From positions 1 through 64,000 of the forward strand of contig NZ_JAUSTO010000001.1 in the NCBI RefSeq assembly GCF_030812885.1: a stretch of 64,000 bases of DNA, written 5' to 3'. The notes beneath the pieces are model-generated. The model saw only the letters and a program-made list of their open reading frames with translations, had not been told where the DNA came from and searched no databases. Positions 35,536 through 44,283 of the stretch are shown here, piece by piece. Position 1 is the stretch's first letter. Every line of letters starts with the position of its first letter. Position numbers and translations under genes: made by a program. The stretch comes from Moryella indoligenes. Lineage in GTDB: Bacteria; Bacillota; Clostridia; Lachnospirales; Lachnospiraceae.

Positions 35536-36232
35536 TTTTGTATCCCACTCCCCAGACAGTCGTTATGATCTTCTCGCTGCGGGTGTCCTCCTTCATCTTG
35601 CCGCGGAGCCTGCGGATATGGACCATAACTGTGTTATTGGCCTCGTATACCTTCTCATTCCACACCTTCTCAAAGATCTCATCCGTCGAAAAGACCTTGC
35701 CCGGATTGCTCGCGAGGAGAAAGAGTATGTCAAATTCAATCGGTGTGAGACGTATCTCCTCCCCGTCGATTGTGACCTTGTGGTTGTCCCGGTTAATCTT
35801 TAGGCTGCGCACGGAGATCTCATTCTGACTCTGCTCCTCCACCGCGCCGCTTCTCGGATTGAGCTGCATATACCGGCGCAGCTGACTCTTTACGCGGGCC
35901 GTGAGCTCCAGCGGATTAAAGGGCTTCGTGACATAATCGTCCGCTCCGGTTCCGAGCCCCTTGATCTTATCGAGATCCGCGCTCTTTGCGCTCAGCATGA
36001 TGATGGGAATATTTCTGCTCTCGCGTATCCTTTCGCACATCTCAAGTCCGTTCATTCCCGGCATCATAATATCCAGAAGCACAAGGTGGATTTCCTCCCG
36101 CTCCAGCAGCGCCAGTCCCTCCGCAGCGTTCTGCGCCTTCAGCACCCGGTAGCCGTCGCTCACCAGATAGATCTCCACCAGCTCCGCAATTTCCTTCTCA
36201 TCGTCCACAACCAGTATCGTTGTCTGCTCCAT
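35525..36232 (-). CDS. OmpR/VanR-family response regulator (second system)
   Basis: A 235-residue regulator. The receiver has the acidic pair (VVDDEKE), the phospho-aspartate in LVLLDIMMPGMNG (about 53) and the lysine in DDYVTKPF. The C-terminal winged helix (about 135-233) has LTPIEFDILFLLASNPGKV and VHIRRLRGKM. ATG 36232 has AAAGGAG seven bases upstream; the longer open frame is not family-like. It overlaps its kinase and lies 61 bases after another complete two-component pair. Confidence 0.92.
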   Translation of the reverse strand: MEQTTILVVDDEKEIAELVEIYLVSDGYRVLKAQNAAEGLALLEREEIHLVLLDIMMPGMNGLEMCERIRESRNIPIIMLSAKSADLDKIKGLGTGADDYVTKPFNPLELTARVKSQLRRYMQLNPRSGAVEEQSQNEISVRSLKINRDNHKVTIDGEEIRLTPIEFDILFLLASNPGKVFSTDEIFEKVWNEKVYEANNTVMVHIRRLRGKMKEDTRSEKIITTVWGVGYKIEK

Positions 36233-36293
36233 TTCGCTCCTTTCTTCGCCTCCGCTAAAGACTCTCTCAGTCTGCCGGCTCCCCGCGAGGAAC

Positions 36294-36977
36294 TCACACC
36301 TTGAAGCGGTAGCCCACGCCCCATATAGTCTCAATATACTGCGGCTTTGAGGAATCCAGCTCTATTTTCTCTCTGATCTTCTTGATATGCACCGTGACCG
36401 TCGCAATATCTCCTACGCTCTCCATACCCCATATCTCACGGAAGAGCTCATCCCGCGAATAGACGTGATTCGGGTTGGAGGCCAAAAAGGTCAGAAGGTC
36501 AAATTCCTTCGCAGTCAGTACCTTCTCCTCTCCATTTACCCAGACCTTTCTCGCAGTTCTGTCTATCTTCAGTCCCCGTATCTCCAGAAGCTCGTTCTTT
36601 CCGGAGCCTATGAGGCGCTCGTAGCGATCCAGATGCGCCTTGACGCGCGCCACCATCTCCCCCGGAGAAAAGGGCTTTGTCATATAGTCATCCGCGCCAA
36701 GTCCCAGCCCGCGTATCTTGTCGATATCCTCCCGCTTTGCGCTGATGATGATGATAGGAGTGTTTTTCTTCTCCCGCACCATGCGGCATATCTCAAAGCC
36801 ATCCATTCCCGGAAGCATGAGATCCAGGAGGATGAGATCATAGCTCCCCTCCAGCGCCTCCTGAAGGCCTGATGCGCCATCCTCGCATATCGTCGTCTCA
36901 AAGCGGTTGATCTCAAGATAATCCCGCTCCAGCTCCGCAATGCTTCTGTCGTCCTCAATAATCAGAATTCTGCTCAC
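36294..36977 (-). CDS. OmpR-family response regulator (first system)
   Basis: A 227-residue regulator with receiver acidic residues in IIEDDRS, phospho-aspartate in LILLDLMLPGMDG (about 51), DDYMTKPFSP, and a winged-helix domain from about 130 (LTAKEFDLLTFLASNPNHVYSRDEL...). It starts with GTG (36977), two bases after the stop of its kinase, with AAGGAG upstream. The kinase-first order is opposite to that of the neighbouring second system, so the two pairs are unlikely to be a simple duplication. Confidence 0.92.
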   Translation of the reverse strand: MSRILIIEDDRSIAELERDYLEINRFETTICEDGASGLQEALEGSYDLILLDLMLPGMDGFEICRMVREKKNTPIIIISAKREDIDKIRGLGLGADDYMTKPFSPGEMVARVKAHLDRYERLIGSGKNELLEIRGLKIDRTARKVWVNGEEKVLTAKEFDLLTFLASNPNHVYSRDELFREIWGMESVGDIATVTVHIKKIREKIELDSSKPQYIETIWGVGYRFKV

Positions 36978-36979
36978 GC

Positions 36980-38035
36980 TTAAAGTTCTCCTTCCACATA
37001 TTTTCTCAGTGAAAAAATAACTGTCGTCCCGACGCCGAGCTCACTGCGGGCCCACACTCTCCCGCCGTGGTCCTCGATGATCTTCTTTACGATGGACAGG
37101 CCTATGCCGCTGCCGCCCTTTGGATTTCTCGCGCTGTCCGCGCGGTAGAAGCGGTTGAAAATATTCGGGAGCTCATCCTTTGAGATTCCCCGGCCGTTGT
37201 CCTGTATCTCCGCCAGGACAAAGTCTCCGTCATCCTTTAAACAGATCGAAATCTCCCCCTGCTCCTTATTGCTGTACTTCACAGAATTTCCCACGATATT
37301 ATTGATGACCCGCTTCATCTGCTCCACGTCCGCGATCACCAGCACATCCTCAGGAACATTGCCCTCGTAGAAAAAGCGTATCCCGGCCGCAGCCATCTCC
37401 GTTCCCACCTCATCCGCGCAGTCCCGGAAGAAGGAATTCACCGCGATTTTTTCAAAATTGTAGGGGATGCGGTTCGCGTCAATCTTTGTGTAGAAGGTGA
37501 GCTCATCAATCAGACGATCCATGTCGTTTGCCTTGTTGTAGATGGTGCGGATATAGCGGTCCATCTGCTCCGGACTCCGGGCGACGCCATCGAGTATCCC
37601 CTCCACATAGCCCTTGATCGAGGTGATCGGGGTCTTCAGATCGTGGGTGATGTTGCTTAAGAGCTCCTTGCTGTCCCGGTCCGCCTGCAGCTTCTCCTCC
37701 TGATTCTCCTTCAGGCGGATGCGCATCTCCTCAAAATCCTCCATGAGCTGCCGCACCTCGCTGTTTACATCCTCCGCGTCCAGCGCGTCCTCCAGATTCC
37801 CTTCCCTGATCTCATGCATCGCCTGCTGAAGCTTCTCCAAGGGCTGGATTATGCCGCTGTAAACCCAGAATGCCATGGAAAAAGCCACTATAACAAGCAC
37901 AGCGATCCCCGAAGTGAGCACCTGTGTGGTCAAGTGGGAATCGCTGTTTTTCCAGATTCCCAGGATGAACAGTGCCATGGGAATGATGATGATCATCAGG
38001 ACCGAACCGAACAATCTGATTCTGGTCTGCTTCAC
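36980..38035 (-). CDS. Sensor histidine kinase (first system)
   Basis: A 351-residue kinase. Two transmembrane helices (about 7-26 and 39-61) are separated by a very short external loop (~12 residues), so it probably senses within or through the membrane. A HAMP region (about 62-115) is followed by the phosphoacceptor NITHDLKTPITSIKGYVEG, the N-box IVGNSVKYS and the G-box KGGSGIGLSIV. It starts with GTG at 38035 behind GGAGGG, 32 bases after metK, and is followed by its regulator two bases later. Confidence 0.9.
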   Translation of the reverse strand: MKQTRIRLFGSVLMIIIIPMALFILGIWKNSDSHLTTQVLTSGIAVLVIVAFSMAFWVYSGIIQPLEKLQQAMHEIREGNLEDALDAEDVNSEVRQLMEDFEEMRIRLKENQEEKLQADRDSKELLSNITHDLKTPITSIKGYVEGILDGVARSPEQMDRYIRTIYNKANDMDRLIDELTFYTKIDANRIPYNFEKIAVNSFFRDCADEVGTEMAAAGIRFFYEGNVPEDVLVIADVEQMKRVINNIVGNSVKYSNKEQGEISICLKDDGDFVLAEIQDNGRGISKDELPNIFNRFYRADSARNPKGGSGIGLSIVKKIIEDHGGRVWARSELGVGTTVIFSLRKYVEGEL

Positions 38036-38067
38036 AGACAGTCCCTCCGATATAATAAATAATTAAA

Positions 38068-39252
38068 TCATCTGATATAGCTCTTTAGTGCCTCTGCCTT
38101 ATCGGTTCTCTCCCACGGAAGCTGAAGATCATCTCTTCCGAAGTGCCCGTATGAGGCAGTCTGACGGTAGATCGGCCGCTTTAAATCCAGCATGCGGATG
38201 ATGCCGGCCGGGCGCAGATCGAATTCCTTCCGGATAATCTCGCAGAGCTTTTCATCCGAGAGCACGCCGGTTCCGAAGCTGTTTACAGAGACCGAGGTGG
38301 GCGTCGCGACGCCGATCGCGTAGGAGAGCTGAATCTCCACTGCGTCCGCAAGTCCCGCGGCGACAAGATTCTTTGCGACATAGCGGGCGGCATAGGAGGC
38401 GGAGCGATCTACCTTCGAAGGATCCTTCCCCGAAAAGGCGCCGCCGCCGTGACGCGCATAGCCGCCATAGGTATCAACGATAATCTTTCTTCCGGTGAGA
38501 CCGGAGTCTCCGTTCGGCCCCCCGATCACAAAGCGCCCGGTCGGATTGATATAAAAGCGGGTGTGCTCATCTATCATCTCCTGCGGAAGCACAGCGTCAA
38601 AGACATAGCGTCTGATATCCTCATGAATCTGCTCCTGCGTCACATCCGGATCATGCTGGGTGGACAGTACCACGGCATCAAGACGGGAAGGCTTCCCCTC
38701 TTCATCATATTCCACCGTGACCTGGCTCTTGCCGTCCGGGCGGAGGTAGGGCAGGGTTCTGTCCTTCCTGAGCTCTGAGAGCTTCAGGCAGAGTCTGTGT
38801 GCAAGAGAGATCGGATACGGCATGAGCTCCTCCGTCTCGCGGCAGGCATAGCCGAACATCAGCCCCTGATCTCCTGCTCCCTGATTCAGAAGCTCCTCCT
38901 CGCTCCCCTCTCTCGCCTCCAGCGCGTGATCCACGCCCTGTGCAATATCCGGCGACTGCTCATGAATTGCGGTCAGCACCGCGCAGGTGTCGCAGTCAAA
39001 GCCGTACTTTCCTCTGGTGTAGCCGATATCCCGTATTGTATCTCTCACGATCTGCTGGTAATCAATATGTGCAGTGGTCGAGATCTCCCCCATCAGGACG
39101 ACCAGTCCGGTTGTGGTGCTGGTCTCGCAGGCGACCCGGCTCTCCGGATCAATTGTGAGCAGCGCATCCAGAACCGCGTCAGAAATCTGATCGCAGACCT
39201 TGTCCGGATGTCCCTCCGTCACCGATTCGGAAGTAAATAATCTTCTCTCCAT
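38068..39252 (-). CDS. metK: S-adenosylmethionine synthetase
   Basis: A 394-residue enzyme that makes SAM from methionine and ATP. Motifs are TEGHPDKVCDQISDAVLD near the N-terminus, GAGDQGLMFGYA at about 115-126, and GGGAFSGKDPSKVDRSA. The ATG follows a weak purine-rich site 49 bases after murA. No SAM riboswitch is visible in that short gap. It feeds the many SAM-dependent enzymes, two of which (the radical SAM ScfB and a C-methyltransferase) are in this window. Confidence 0.97.
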   Translation of the reverse strand: MERRLFTSESVTEGHPDKVCDQISDAVLDALLTIDPESRVACETSTTTGLVVLMGEISTTAHIDYQQIVRDTIRDIGYTRGKYGFDCDTCAVLTAIHEQSPDIAQGVDHALEAREGSEEELLNQGAGDQGLMFGYACRETEELMPYPISLAHRLCLKLSELRKDRTLPYLRPDGKSQVTVEYDEEGKPSRLDAVVLSTQHDPDVTQEQIHEDIRRYVFDAVLPQEMIDEHTRFYINPTGRFVIGGPNGDSGLTGRKIIVDTYGGYARHGGGAFSGKDPSKVDRSASYAARYVAKNLVAAGLADAVEIQLSYAIGVATPTSVSVNSFGTGVLSDEKLCEIIRKEFDLRPAGIIRMLDLKRPIYRQTASYGHFGRDDLQLPWERTDKAEALKSYIR

Positions 39253-39301
39253 CTCTCCATCCTTTCAATCATCCCGCACTGTCCGAAGCAGCCGCGCTGT
39301 C

Positions 39302-40594
39302 TCAGACTGCACAGAGCATGAACTTCTGCGCCTCCCGCTCATCATTCACAAGAGCGATCTCCGCGCCAAGCCCCTTGAGCTTCTCCTCAAAGTGCTCATA
39401 GCCTCGCTGAATATACTGAATATCCGAAACTGTAGTGATACCCTCTGCAGAGAGTCCTGCCAGCACCAGAGCTGCTCCGGCTCTCAGGTCGCACGCCCTG
39501 ATCGGCGCCCCGCTGAGCTTCTCGACACCGGTGATAATCGCTGTATTTCCCTCTACCTTGATGGTAGCCCCCATGCGGGCGAGCTCGTCCACATATCGAA
39601 AGCGACTCTCGAATATACTCTCTATCACCACACTGGTACCCCGGGAGAGAGCCAGCGCTGTGCCGGCCTGCGGCTGCATATCTGTGGGAAACCCCGGATA
39701 AGGCAGCGTCTTCACATTGGTCGGACGCAGGCGCGCTGTCCCGACAACCCGGATGGAGTCATCAAATTCCAGTATCTCACAGCCCATTTCGATGAGCTTT
39801 GCGCTGATCGCCTCCATATGCTTCGGGATGAGATTTTTGACCATAATATCGCCCCGCGTGATCGCCGCGGCAAACATAAAGGTCCCCGCCTCAATCTGAT
39901 CCGGAATAATGGAATAGGTCGTGCCGTGGAAGCGCTCCACGCCGCGGATCCGAATCACATCTGTTCCGGCTCCCTTGATATCCGCTCCCATGCTGTTCAG
40001 GAAATTCGCCACATCGACGATGTGCGGCTCCTTCGCCGCATTTTCAATGATGGTTCTGCCCCGGGAGAGCGCCGCCGCCATCATGATATTGATGGTCGCG
40101 CCGACAGAGACGATGTCCAGAAAGATATGGCTTCCGGCGAGCTCCTTTGCCCCTGCGACCACGCGTCCGTTCATCACCTGACAGTCCGCGCCGAGCGCCC
40201 GAAACCCCTTTAAGTGCTGGTCAATCGGCCTCGAACCGATATCGCAGCCGCCCGGCATGGGTACATCCGCCTTGCGGTATTTCCCGAGCAGTGCACCGAT
40301 GAGATAGTAGGAGGCGCGGATGCGCTTCATATTATCACTCTCAACACAGACCTCATCGACTGAGCTCGCGTCAATATTGACCGTATGCCTGTCGATGCGC
40401 TCGATCCTTGCTCCGATCTCCCGTATCGCATCCAGCATCACATTGATATCTCTGACATCCGGCAGATTTTCAATCCGGACGGGCTCGTCCGTCATCACCG
40501 CTGCTGCCAGTATTCCAAGGGCTGCATTTTTCGCTCCGCTGACGGTGACTTCCCCAACCAGTGGATTTCCGCCCCTCATTATATATTGCGCCAT
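39302..40594 (-). CDS. murA: UDP-N-acetylglucosamine 1-carboxyvinyltransferase
   Basis: A 430-residue enzyme for the first committed step of peptidoglycan synthesis (enolpyruvyl transfer from PEP). The conserved SGAKNAALGIL is at about 17-27, and the active-site cysteine, the fosfomycin target, is in MPGGCDIGSR at about 116. ATG 40594 has AAAGGAG at good distance; the 30-codon open extension is not family-like. A short CCGAAA/TTTCGG hairpin lies just before the ribosome site. The beta-propeller-like gene ends 107 bases upstream. Confidence 0.96.
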   Translation of the reverse strand: MAQYIMRGGNPLVGEVTVSGAKNAALGILAAAVMTDEPVRIENLPDVRDINVMLDAIREIGARIERIDRHTVNIDASSVDEVCVESDNMKRIRASYYLIGALLGKYRKADVPMPGGCDIGSRPIDQHLKGFRALGADCQVMNGRVVAGAKELAGSHIFLDIVSVGATINIMMAAALSRGRTIIENAAKEPHIVDVANFLNSMGADIKGAGTDVIRIRGVERFHGTTYSIIPDQIEAGTFMFAAAITRGDIMVKNLIPKHMEAISAKLIEMGCEILEFDDSIRVVGTARLRPTNVKTLPYPGFPTDMQPQAGTALALSRGTSVVIESIFESRFRYVDELARMGATIKVEGNTAIITGVEKLSGAPIRACDLRAGAALVLAGLSAEGITTVSDIQYIQRGYEHFEEKLKGLGAEIALVNDEREAQKFMLCAV

Positions 40595-40701
40595 GTTACT
40601 CCTTTGGGGGAGCCGAAAATTTCGGCACACCAAATAATTCATGTAAACCAGACATGATGAACACAGTATAGCACAGGATATCACATCATGGGGATAAAAA
40701 T

Positions 40702-43131
40702 CTAGCGGACGCAGGCAAAATCATTTCTGCCTCTTAAGAACAGCTCCTCCGCATCCTGAAGGCCAAGCTTCAGCCAACTGCCGTCCGTCTGCTGCCAGAG
40801 CGATACGCTCGCCTGATCATAGGCGTAGATCAGGAGCGCAGTCCCGTCCTCAGTCCAGCCCATCACCGGAACGCCTCTGCTGACAAAATAAAGCACTGCG
40901 CGAAGATTGGCGCCATAGAGCTCTGTCGCCGTTCCGGCGCTCCGCGCCTCAAGTACCGCCTGCGCTGCGCTCTCTGCGCCGCGGAGGGTGCGTATGCTTG
41001 CCGTCCCGGCACGGCAGTAGCAGAGACTTCCGCCGCAGCGCACGTAGCCCATCGCCTCATAGGCAGCATTGACCGCGTCCCCCTGACGCACATAGCTTCC
41101 GAGATAGCTTCCATGGCCGTAGGCCGCATAGCATTTGCCGCGGGAGGGCTCCGTCGGAATTGTGAGCTCCGCACTGCTCTCATAGCGGATGGCTCCCGGC
41201 ACGAGCACCTTCGGCTTTCCCGACGCAAAGCCATGCGAGAGCAGCAAGTGATAGCTGAGCCCTCTCTGCTCGGAGCTCTCCGTCTGAATCGCTGTGTCCG
41301 TCGCAGTCGGATGGTTGCACACGATGGTATCGCTCCCGGACATGCGAAAGCTGTGCTCCCCCGTCCTGATGAGCTTCGTCAGGTGTATCCGCGAATTCTC
41401 CGTCCGCGCATCTGTGAGCAGAACGCCCGCCTCCTCATAGTGCTTCTGGGAGTTGAGCGCGGCATCCACAATCTCCACTGCTGTATAGGGAAGCTCACGG
41501 TCTGTGCCGTTCAGCTTCCACACATTTCCCCGCTCCGCAATGCCGACTGCAAGATCCTCTCCGATATAGCCGATGGGACGCAGATACTGATTTTCACCGG
41601 AATTCAGCTCCTTTCTGTCTCCCTTCTCAAGATCCATGAGCTGAATCAACTCTGCGCCAAAGGGATCCGTCCCCTCCTGCCATGCGATTTCCGACTGGCT
41701 CGGACTGACGGCATACCCCCCTTCATGAAGTTTGTCACAGAGGACAATGTACTCGTTGCTCCGGACATCCAGCCCGTAAAAGCCATCCCCAAATTTAAAA
41801 TAAAACATACCTCCGGCACTGAGATAGGACAGAACGGAGAGATCCGCCTCCACTTCCTCGCTGCCTGCCGCAGATGGGATAAAGGCACGCTCCGTCACCG
41901 CGTTCTCCCCGCGGTCATAGGAGAGGAGAGAGATGCCGACCTGCCCCTCCCGCTTTCCGCGATTCATATAACCGCCGACCAGAAAGTTCAGCTCCCCCTC
42001 ATCTGTGAGAGAGAGAATCTTCACGCTGTGCTTTGTATAACCGCCGCGAAGCCCGGCATCCGTGCCGCTTCGGAAGGACCACACACGGATACAGCTGCTG
42101 CCGGCGCTGTCTGCCAGCCAGAGATCTCCGGCGCTCACAAAGGCGCAGAAGCTTCCATCCGGACTCTCCACAGACTGAAGCGCGGATGTCCCGCTGATGC
42201 CGAGCTGTATCCCCTTCTCGGAAAAGGCACTCTCTGCTCCGAGAAAGACCTCGTGCATACTGCGGCTGTAATCCATCATATAGATGCGCTCCGGCCCCTT
42301 TCGCATCACAAAGGTCTCACTGATCTCAAACTGAGAGAGCGCTCCGCCGCTGTCCTCTCCCGTCGCGGTGAAGTCGCGGCGGACAATTCCCACGCTGCCG
42401 CTGTACTCCAGGAGGCGCAGATCCGCCTCCCCCGTCGGGGTGAGGCTAAGCTTCCTGTAAGTCAGCTGATCATAGCCCGACTTCAGATTCACAGAGCTCA
42501 GATCCGTATCCTCTGCCCCCGCCCCGGGCTCCAGATAGGTCGTGTTCTCTCTCGCCGCGTTGTAATCAAAATTTCTTATTGAAAAGCCCTCGGCCAGTGC
42601 GAGCATGTCCGGTGCAAGCCCGGTCGAATCAAAGCCAACCCGCGCGTAATAGTGCAGCGCGCCTCTCTCCTCTGTATTGAGCACGACATCCAGCCGGTAC
42701 TCCTCATCCTGCTTCAGAAGATTCTGAATTGGCAGTGTGAAGCGAAGACCCCGCTCTGTAGTCTCCCAATCCTTAAGCTCCGTCCGCTCAATCAGGTTGC
42801 TCCTGTCCGCTGAGCGGAGCTCATACTGAAGCCCCGTCACCGTGAGACTCCCTCCCTCCACGGAGAGCGGAAGTTTCCTGTCCTCCGGAAGCAGTATCAG
42901 CGTATCCGCAGCAATATCCGCAGCCGTATCCATCACATAACCGCGCATCACGTCGAGCCGGCGGCCGGCACTCTCCGCCCAGATCAGAGGAAAGCTTGGC
43001 TCCTCCAGCGTGGCATAGCGAAGCGCAGACTCCGCCCCTCCCTGCTTCACAGAGCTTCGAAACCACAGGCAAAAGGCTGCCGCAAAGAGAAGCAGCAGAA
43101 TGAATATTTTCAGCTTCAATTTTTTTATCAT
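40702..43131 (-). CDS. Large membrane-anchored extracellular protein, beta-propeller-like
   Basis: An 809-residue protein that I cannot assign. An N-terminal helix (about 7-24, KIFILLLLFAAAFCLWF) anchors or exports it. Residues ~50-230 look like a beta-sandwich. From ~290 to ~560 there are repeated short strands with patterns such as SPDGSFCAFVSAGDLWLAD and SPSQSEIAWQ, as in WD40/TolB-like propellers. The last ~150 residues, with PVMGWTEDGTALLIYAYD near the end, faintly recall papain-like C39 folds, but no convincing Cys/His pair is visible. ATG 43131 has GAGGA upstream. It is divergent from tetR across 122 bases, which may control it. Confidence 0.6.
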   Translation of the reverse strand: MIKKLKLKIFILLLLFAAAFCLWFRSSVKQGGAESALRYATLEEPSFPLIWAESAGRRLDVMRGYVMDTAADIAADTLILLPEDRKLPLSVEGGSLTVTGLQYELRSADRSNLIERTELKDWETTERGLRFTLPIQNLLKQDEEYRLDVVLNTEERGALHYYARVGFDSTGLAPDMLALAEGFSIRNFDYNAARENTTYLEPGAGAEDTDLSSVNLKSGYDQLTYRKLSLTPTGEADLRLLEYSGSVGIVRRDFTATGEDSGGALSQFEISETFVMRKGPERIYMMDYSRSMHEVFLGAESAFSEKGIQLGISGTSALQSVESPDGSFCAFVSAGDLWLADSAGSSCIRVWSFRSGTDAGLRGGYTKHSVKILSLTDEGELNFLVGGYMNRGKREGQVGISLLSYDRGENAVTERAFIPSAAGSEEVEADLSVLSYLSAGGMFYFKFGDGFYGLDVRSNEYIVLCDKLHEGGYAVSPSQSEIAWQEGTDPFGAELIQLMDLEKGDRKELNSGENQYLRPIGYIGEDLAVGIAERGNVWKLNGTDRELPYTAVEIVDAALNSQKHYEEAGVLLTDARTENSRIHLTKLIRTGEHSFRMSGSDTIVCNHPTATDTAIQTESSEQRGLSYHLLLSHGFASGKPKVLVPGAIRYESSAELTIPTEPSRGKCYAAYGHGSYLGSYVRQGDAVNAAYEAMGYVRCGGSLCYCRAGTASIRTLRGAESAAQAVLEARSAGTATELYGANLRAVLYFVSRGVPVMGWTEDGTALLIYAYDQASVSLWQQTDGSWLKLGLQDAEELFLRGRNDFACVR

Positions 43132-43182
43132 GTACCAAAATCCTCGACATATATATATAACTGGTTTTTTTATTAACTCTTG

Positions 43183-43211
43183 TTGTTTTTTTCCCAAACT
43201 CTCGCTATACT
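43183..43211 (+). promoter_or_regulatory. Promoter of the TetR-family gene
   Basis: TTGTTT (43183-43188) and TATACT (43206-43211) are separated by 17 bases on the plus strand, about 43 bases before the tetR ATG. The divergent gap to the beta-propeller gene is only 122 bases, so regulation of both genes from here is plausible. Confidence 0.6.
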
Positions 43212-43253
43212 GCTAGTAACAATATAAATGATGCTCTGGAGGTAAATACGATT

Positions 43254-43841
43254 ATGGCAGCCGAAACAGTAGATCGCCGTGTCCGCAAGACAAGAGCTAC
43301 CCTGCGCCTATGTCTCGGGAAACTCCTGAAGGAAAAGAAAATACAGGAAATCAGCGTAAAGGAAATATCCGAGCTCGCCGACATCAACCGCGGCACCTTT
43401 TATCTGCACTACCGCGACGTCTACGATCTTCTCTCCCACATTGAAAACGACCTGTTTCAGCAGTATACGGAGATTCTGGATCGTCACAAGCCGGCAGAAA
43501 TCAAGGAGAGCCCCAAGATGCTCCTCACGGATCTGCTCTTCTTCATCCGGGAGAATGCGGATCTCGTGCAGATACTGATGGGGCCGAACGGCGACATTCA
43601 GTTTTTAAATCAGCTTCGCGATGTGTTTCGCATTAAGATCATGGAGCCCTGGGCCAGAACCATGCATAGCGTGACGGAGGCCAATTACCAGTACTTTTAC
43701 GCCTATATCACAGAGGGAACCATAGGCATGATTAAGCGCTGGGTTGAGAACAGCACCGATCTCGCTCCGGAGGAACTCGCGGCGCTCTCCGAGCGCTTCA
43801 TCATAAATGGCGCGGCAGGTATGATCAACAATCCCCTCTGA
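43254..43841 (+). CDS. TetR-family transcriptional regulator
   Basis: A 195-residue regulator. The helix-turn-helix is at about 30-55 (ISVKEISELADINRGTFYLHY). The C-terminal part (LLTDLLFFIRENADLVQILMG, YYFYAYITEGTIGMI-like) belongs to the TetR_C_8/DhaS-type group, whose ligands are mostly unknown. GGAGG precedes the ATG. It is one of few plus-strand genes and is divergent from the large exported protein, its most likely target. A two-way terminator follows. Confidence 0.88.
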   Translation: MAAETVDRRVRKTRATLRLCLGKLLKEKKIQEISVKEISELADINRGTFYLHYRDVYDLLSHIENDLFQQYTEILDRHKPAEIKESPKMLLTDLLFFIRENADLVQILMGPNGDIQFLNQLRDVFRIKIMEPWARTMHSVTEANYQYFYAYITEGTIGMIKRWVENSTDLAPEELAALSERFIINGAAGMINNPL

Positions 43842-43916
43842 CAATCAACGGATCGATTCGTCCTGCCGGCGGATGCTTTAGATGCACCCACCGGAAAGAC
43901 TCATTCCTCTGACAGA

Positions 43917-43946
43917 AAAGAGCATCGGTCCAACCGATGCTCTTTT
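43917..43946. terminator. Bidirectional terminator between tetR and yajC
   Basis: AAAAGAGCATCGGT (43917-43930) and ACCGATGCTCTTTT (43933-43946) form a perfect 14-base stem with a two-base gap between arms (effective loop of four or more), giving T-runs on both strands. It ends the plus-strand tetR and the minus-strand tgt-yajC transcripts. Confidence 0.9.
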
Positions 43947-43977
43947 TATGCATGCAAAGTTCCAAATCTGCAATTTT

Positions 43978-44283
43978 TCAGTTCGCATCAGGCTTCTCAA
44001 CCTGAACAATCGCAGTCTTCTGCATCGGAATGCGGCAGTTTTTGTTGTTGCCGAACTCTACAATCACGGTGTCCTCCGTCATATCAATCACAACGCCATA
44101 GAAACCGGCTGTCGTGAGAACGGAATCTCCGACTGCGACACTGGAAAGAAGCTGCTCCTGCTGCTTCTTCTGCTTCTGCTGGGGTCTGTACGCCATAAAA
44201 TAGATCAGCGCTCCGAAAAATACAATGTAGACCACCCAAAACAGTATGTTATTCATGCCACCGACCAGCAAAATTTCCTTCAT
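43978..44283 (-). CDS. yajC: Preprotein translocase subunit YajC
   Basis: A 101-residue accessory protein of the SecDF complex. It has one N-terminal transmembrane helix (about 13-32) followed by YRPQQKQKKQQEQLLSSVAVGDSVLTTAGFYGVV, the family signature. Its ATG overlaps the tgt stop by four bases (ATGA). It is the last gene of scfA-scfB-secDF-tgt-yajC, ending at the terminator. Confidence 0.94.
   Translation of the reverse strand: MKEILLVGGMNNILFWVVYIVFFGALIYFMAYRPQQKQKKQQEQLLSSVAVGDSVLTTAGFYGVVIDMTEDTVIVEFGNNKNCRIPMQKTAIVQVEKPDAN

Noticed and set aside
39253..39301. Possible SAM riboswitch before metK
   Set aside because: The gap is only 49 bases and shows no kink-turn or S-box core.
40608..40630. 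CCGAAA/TTTCGG hairpin before murA as a riboswitch
   Set aside because: It is a simple short stem with no further conserved structure.
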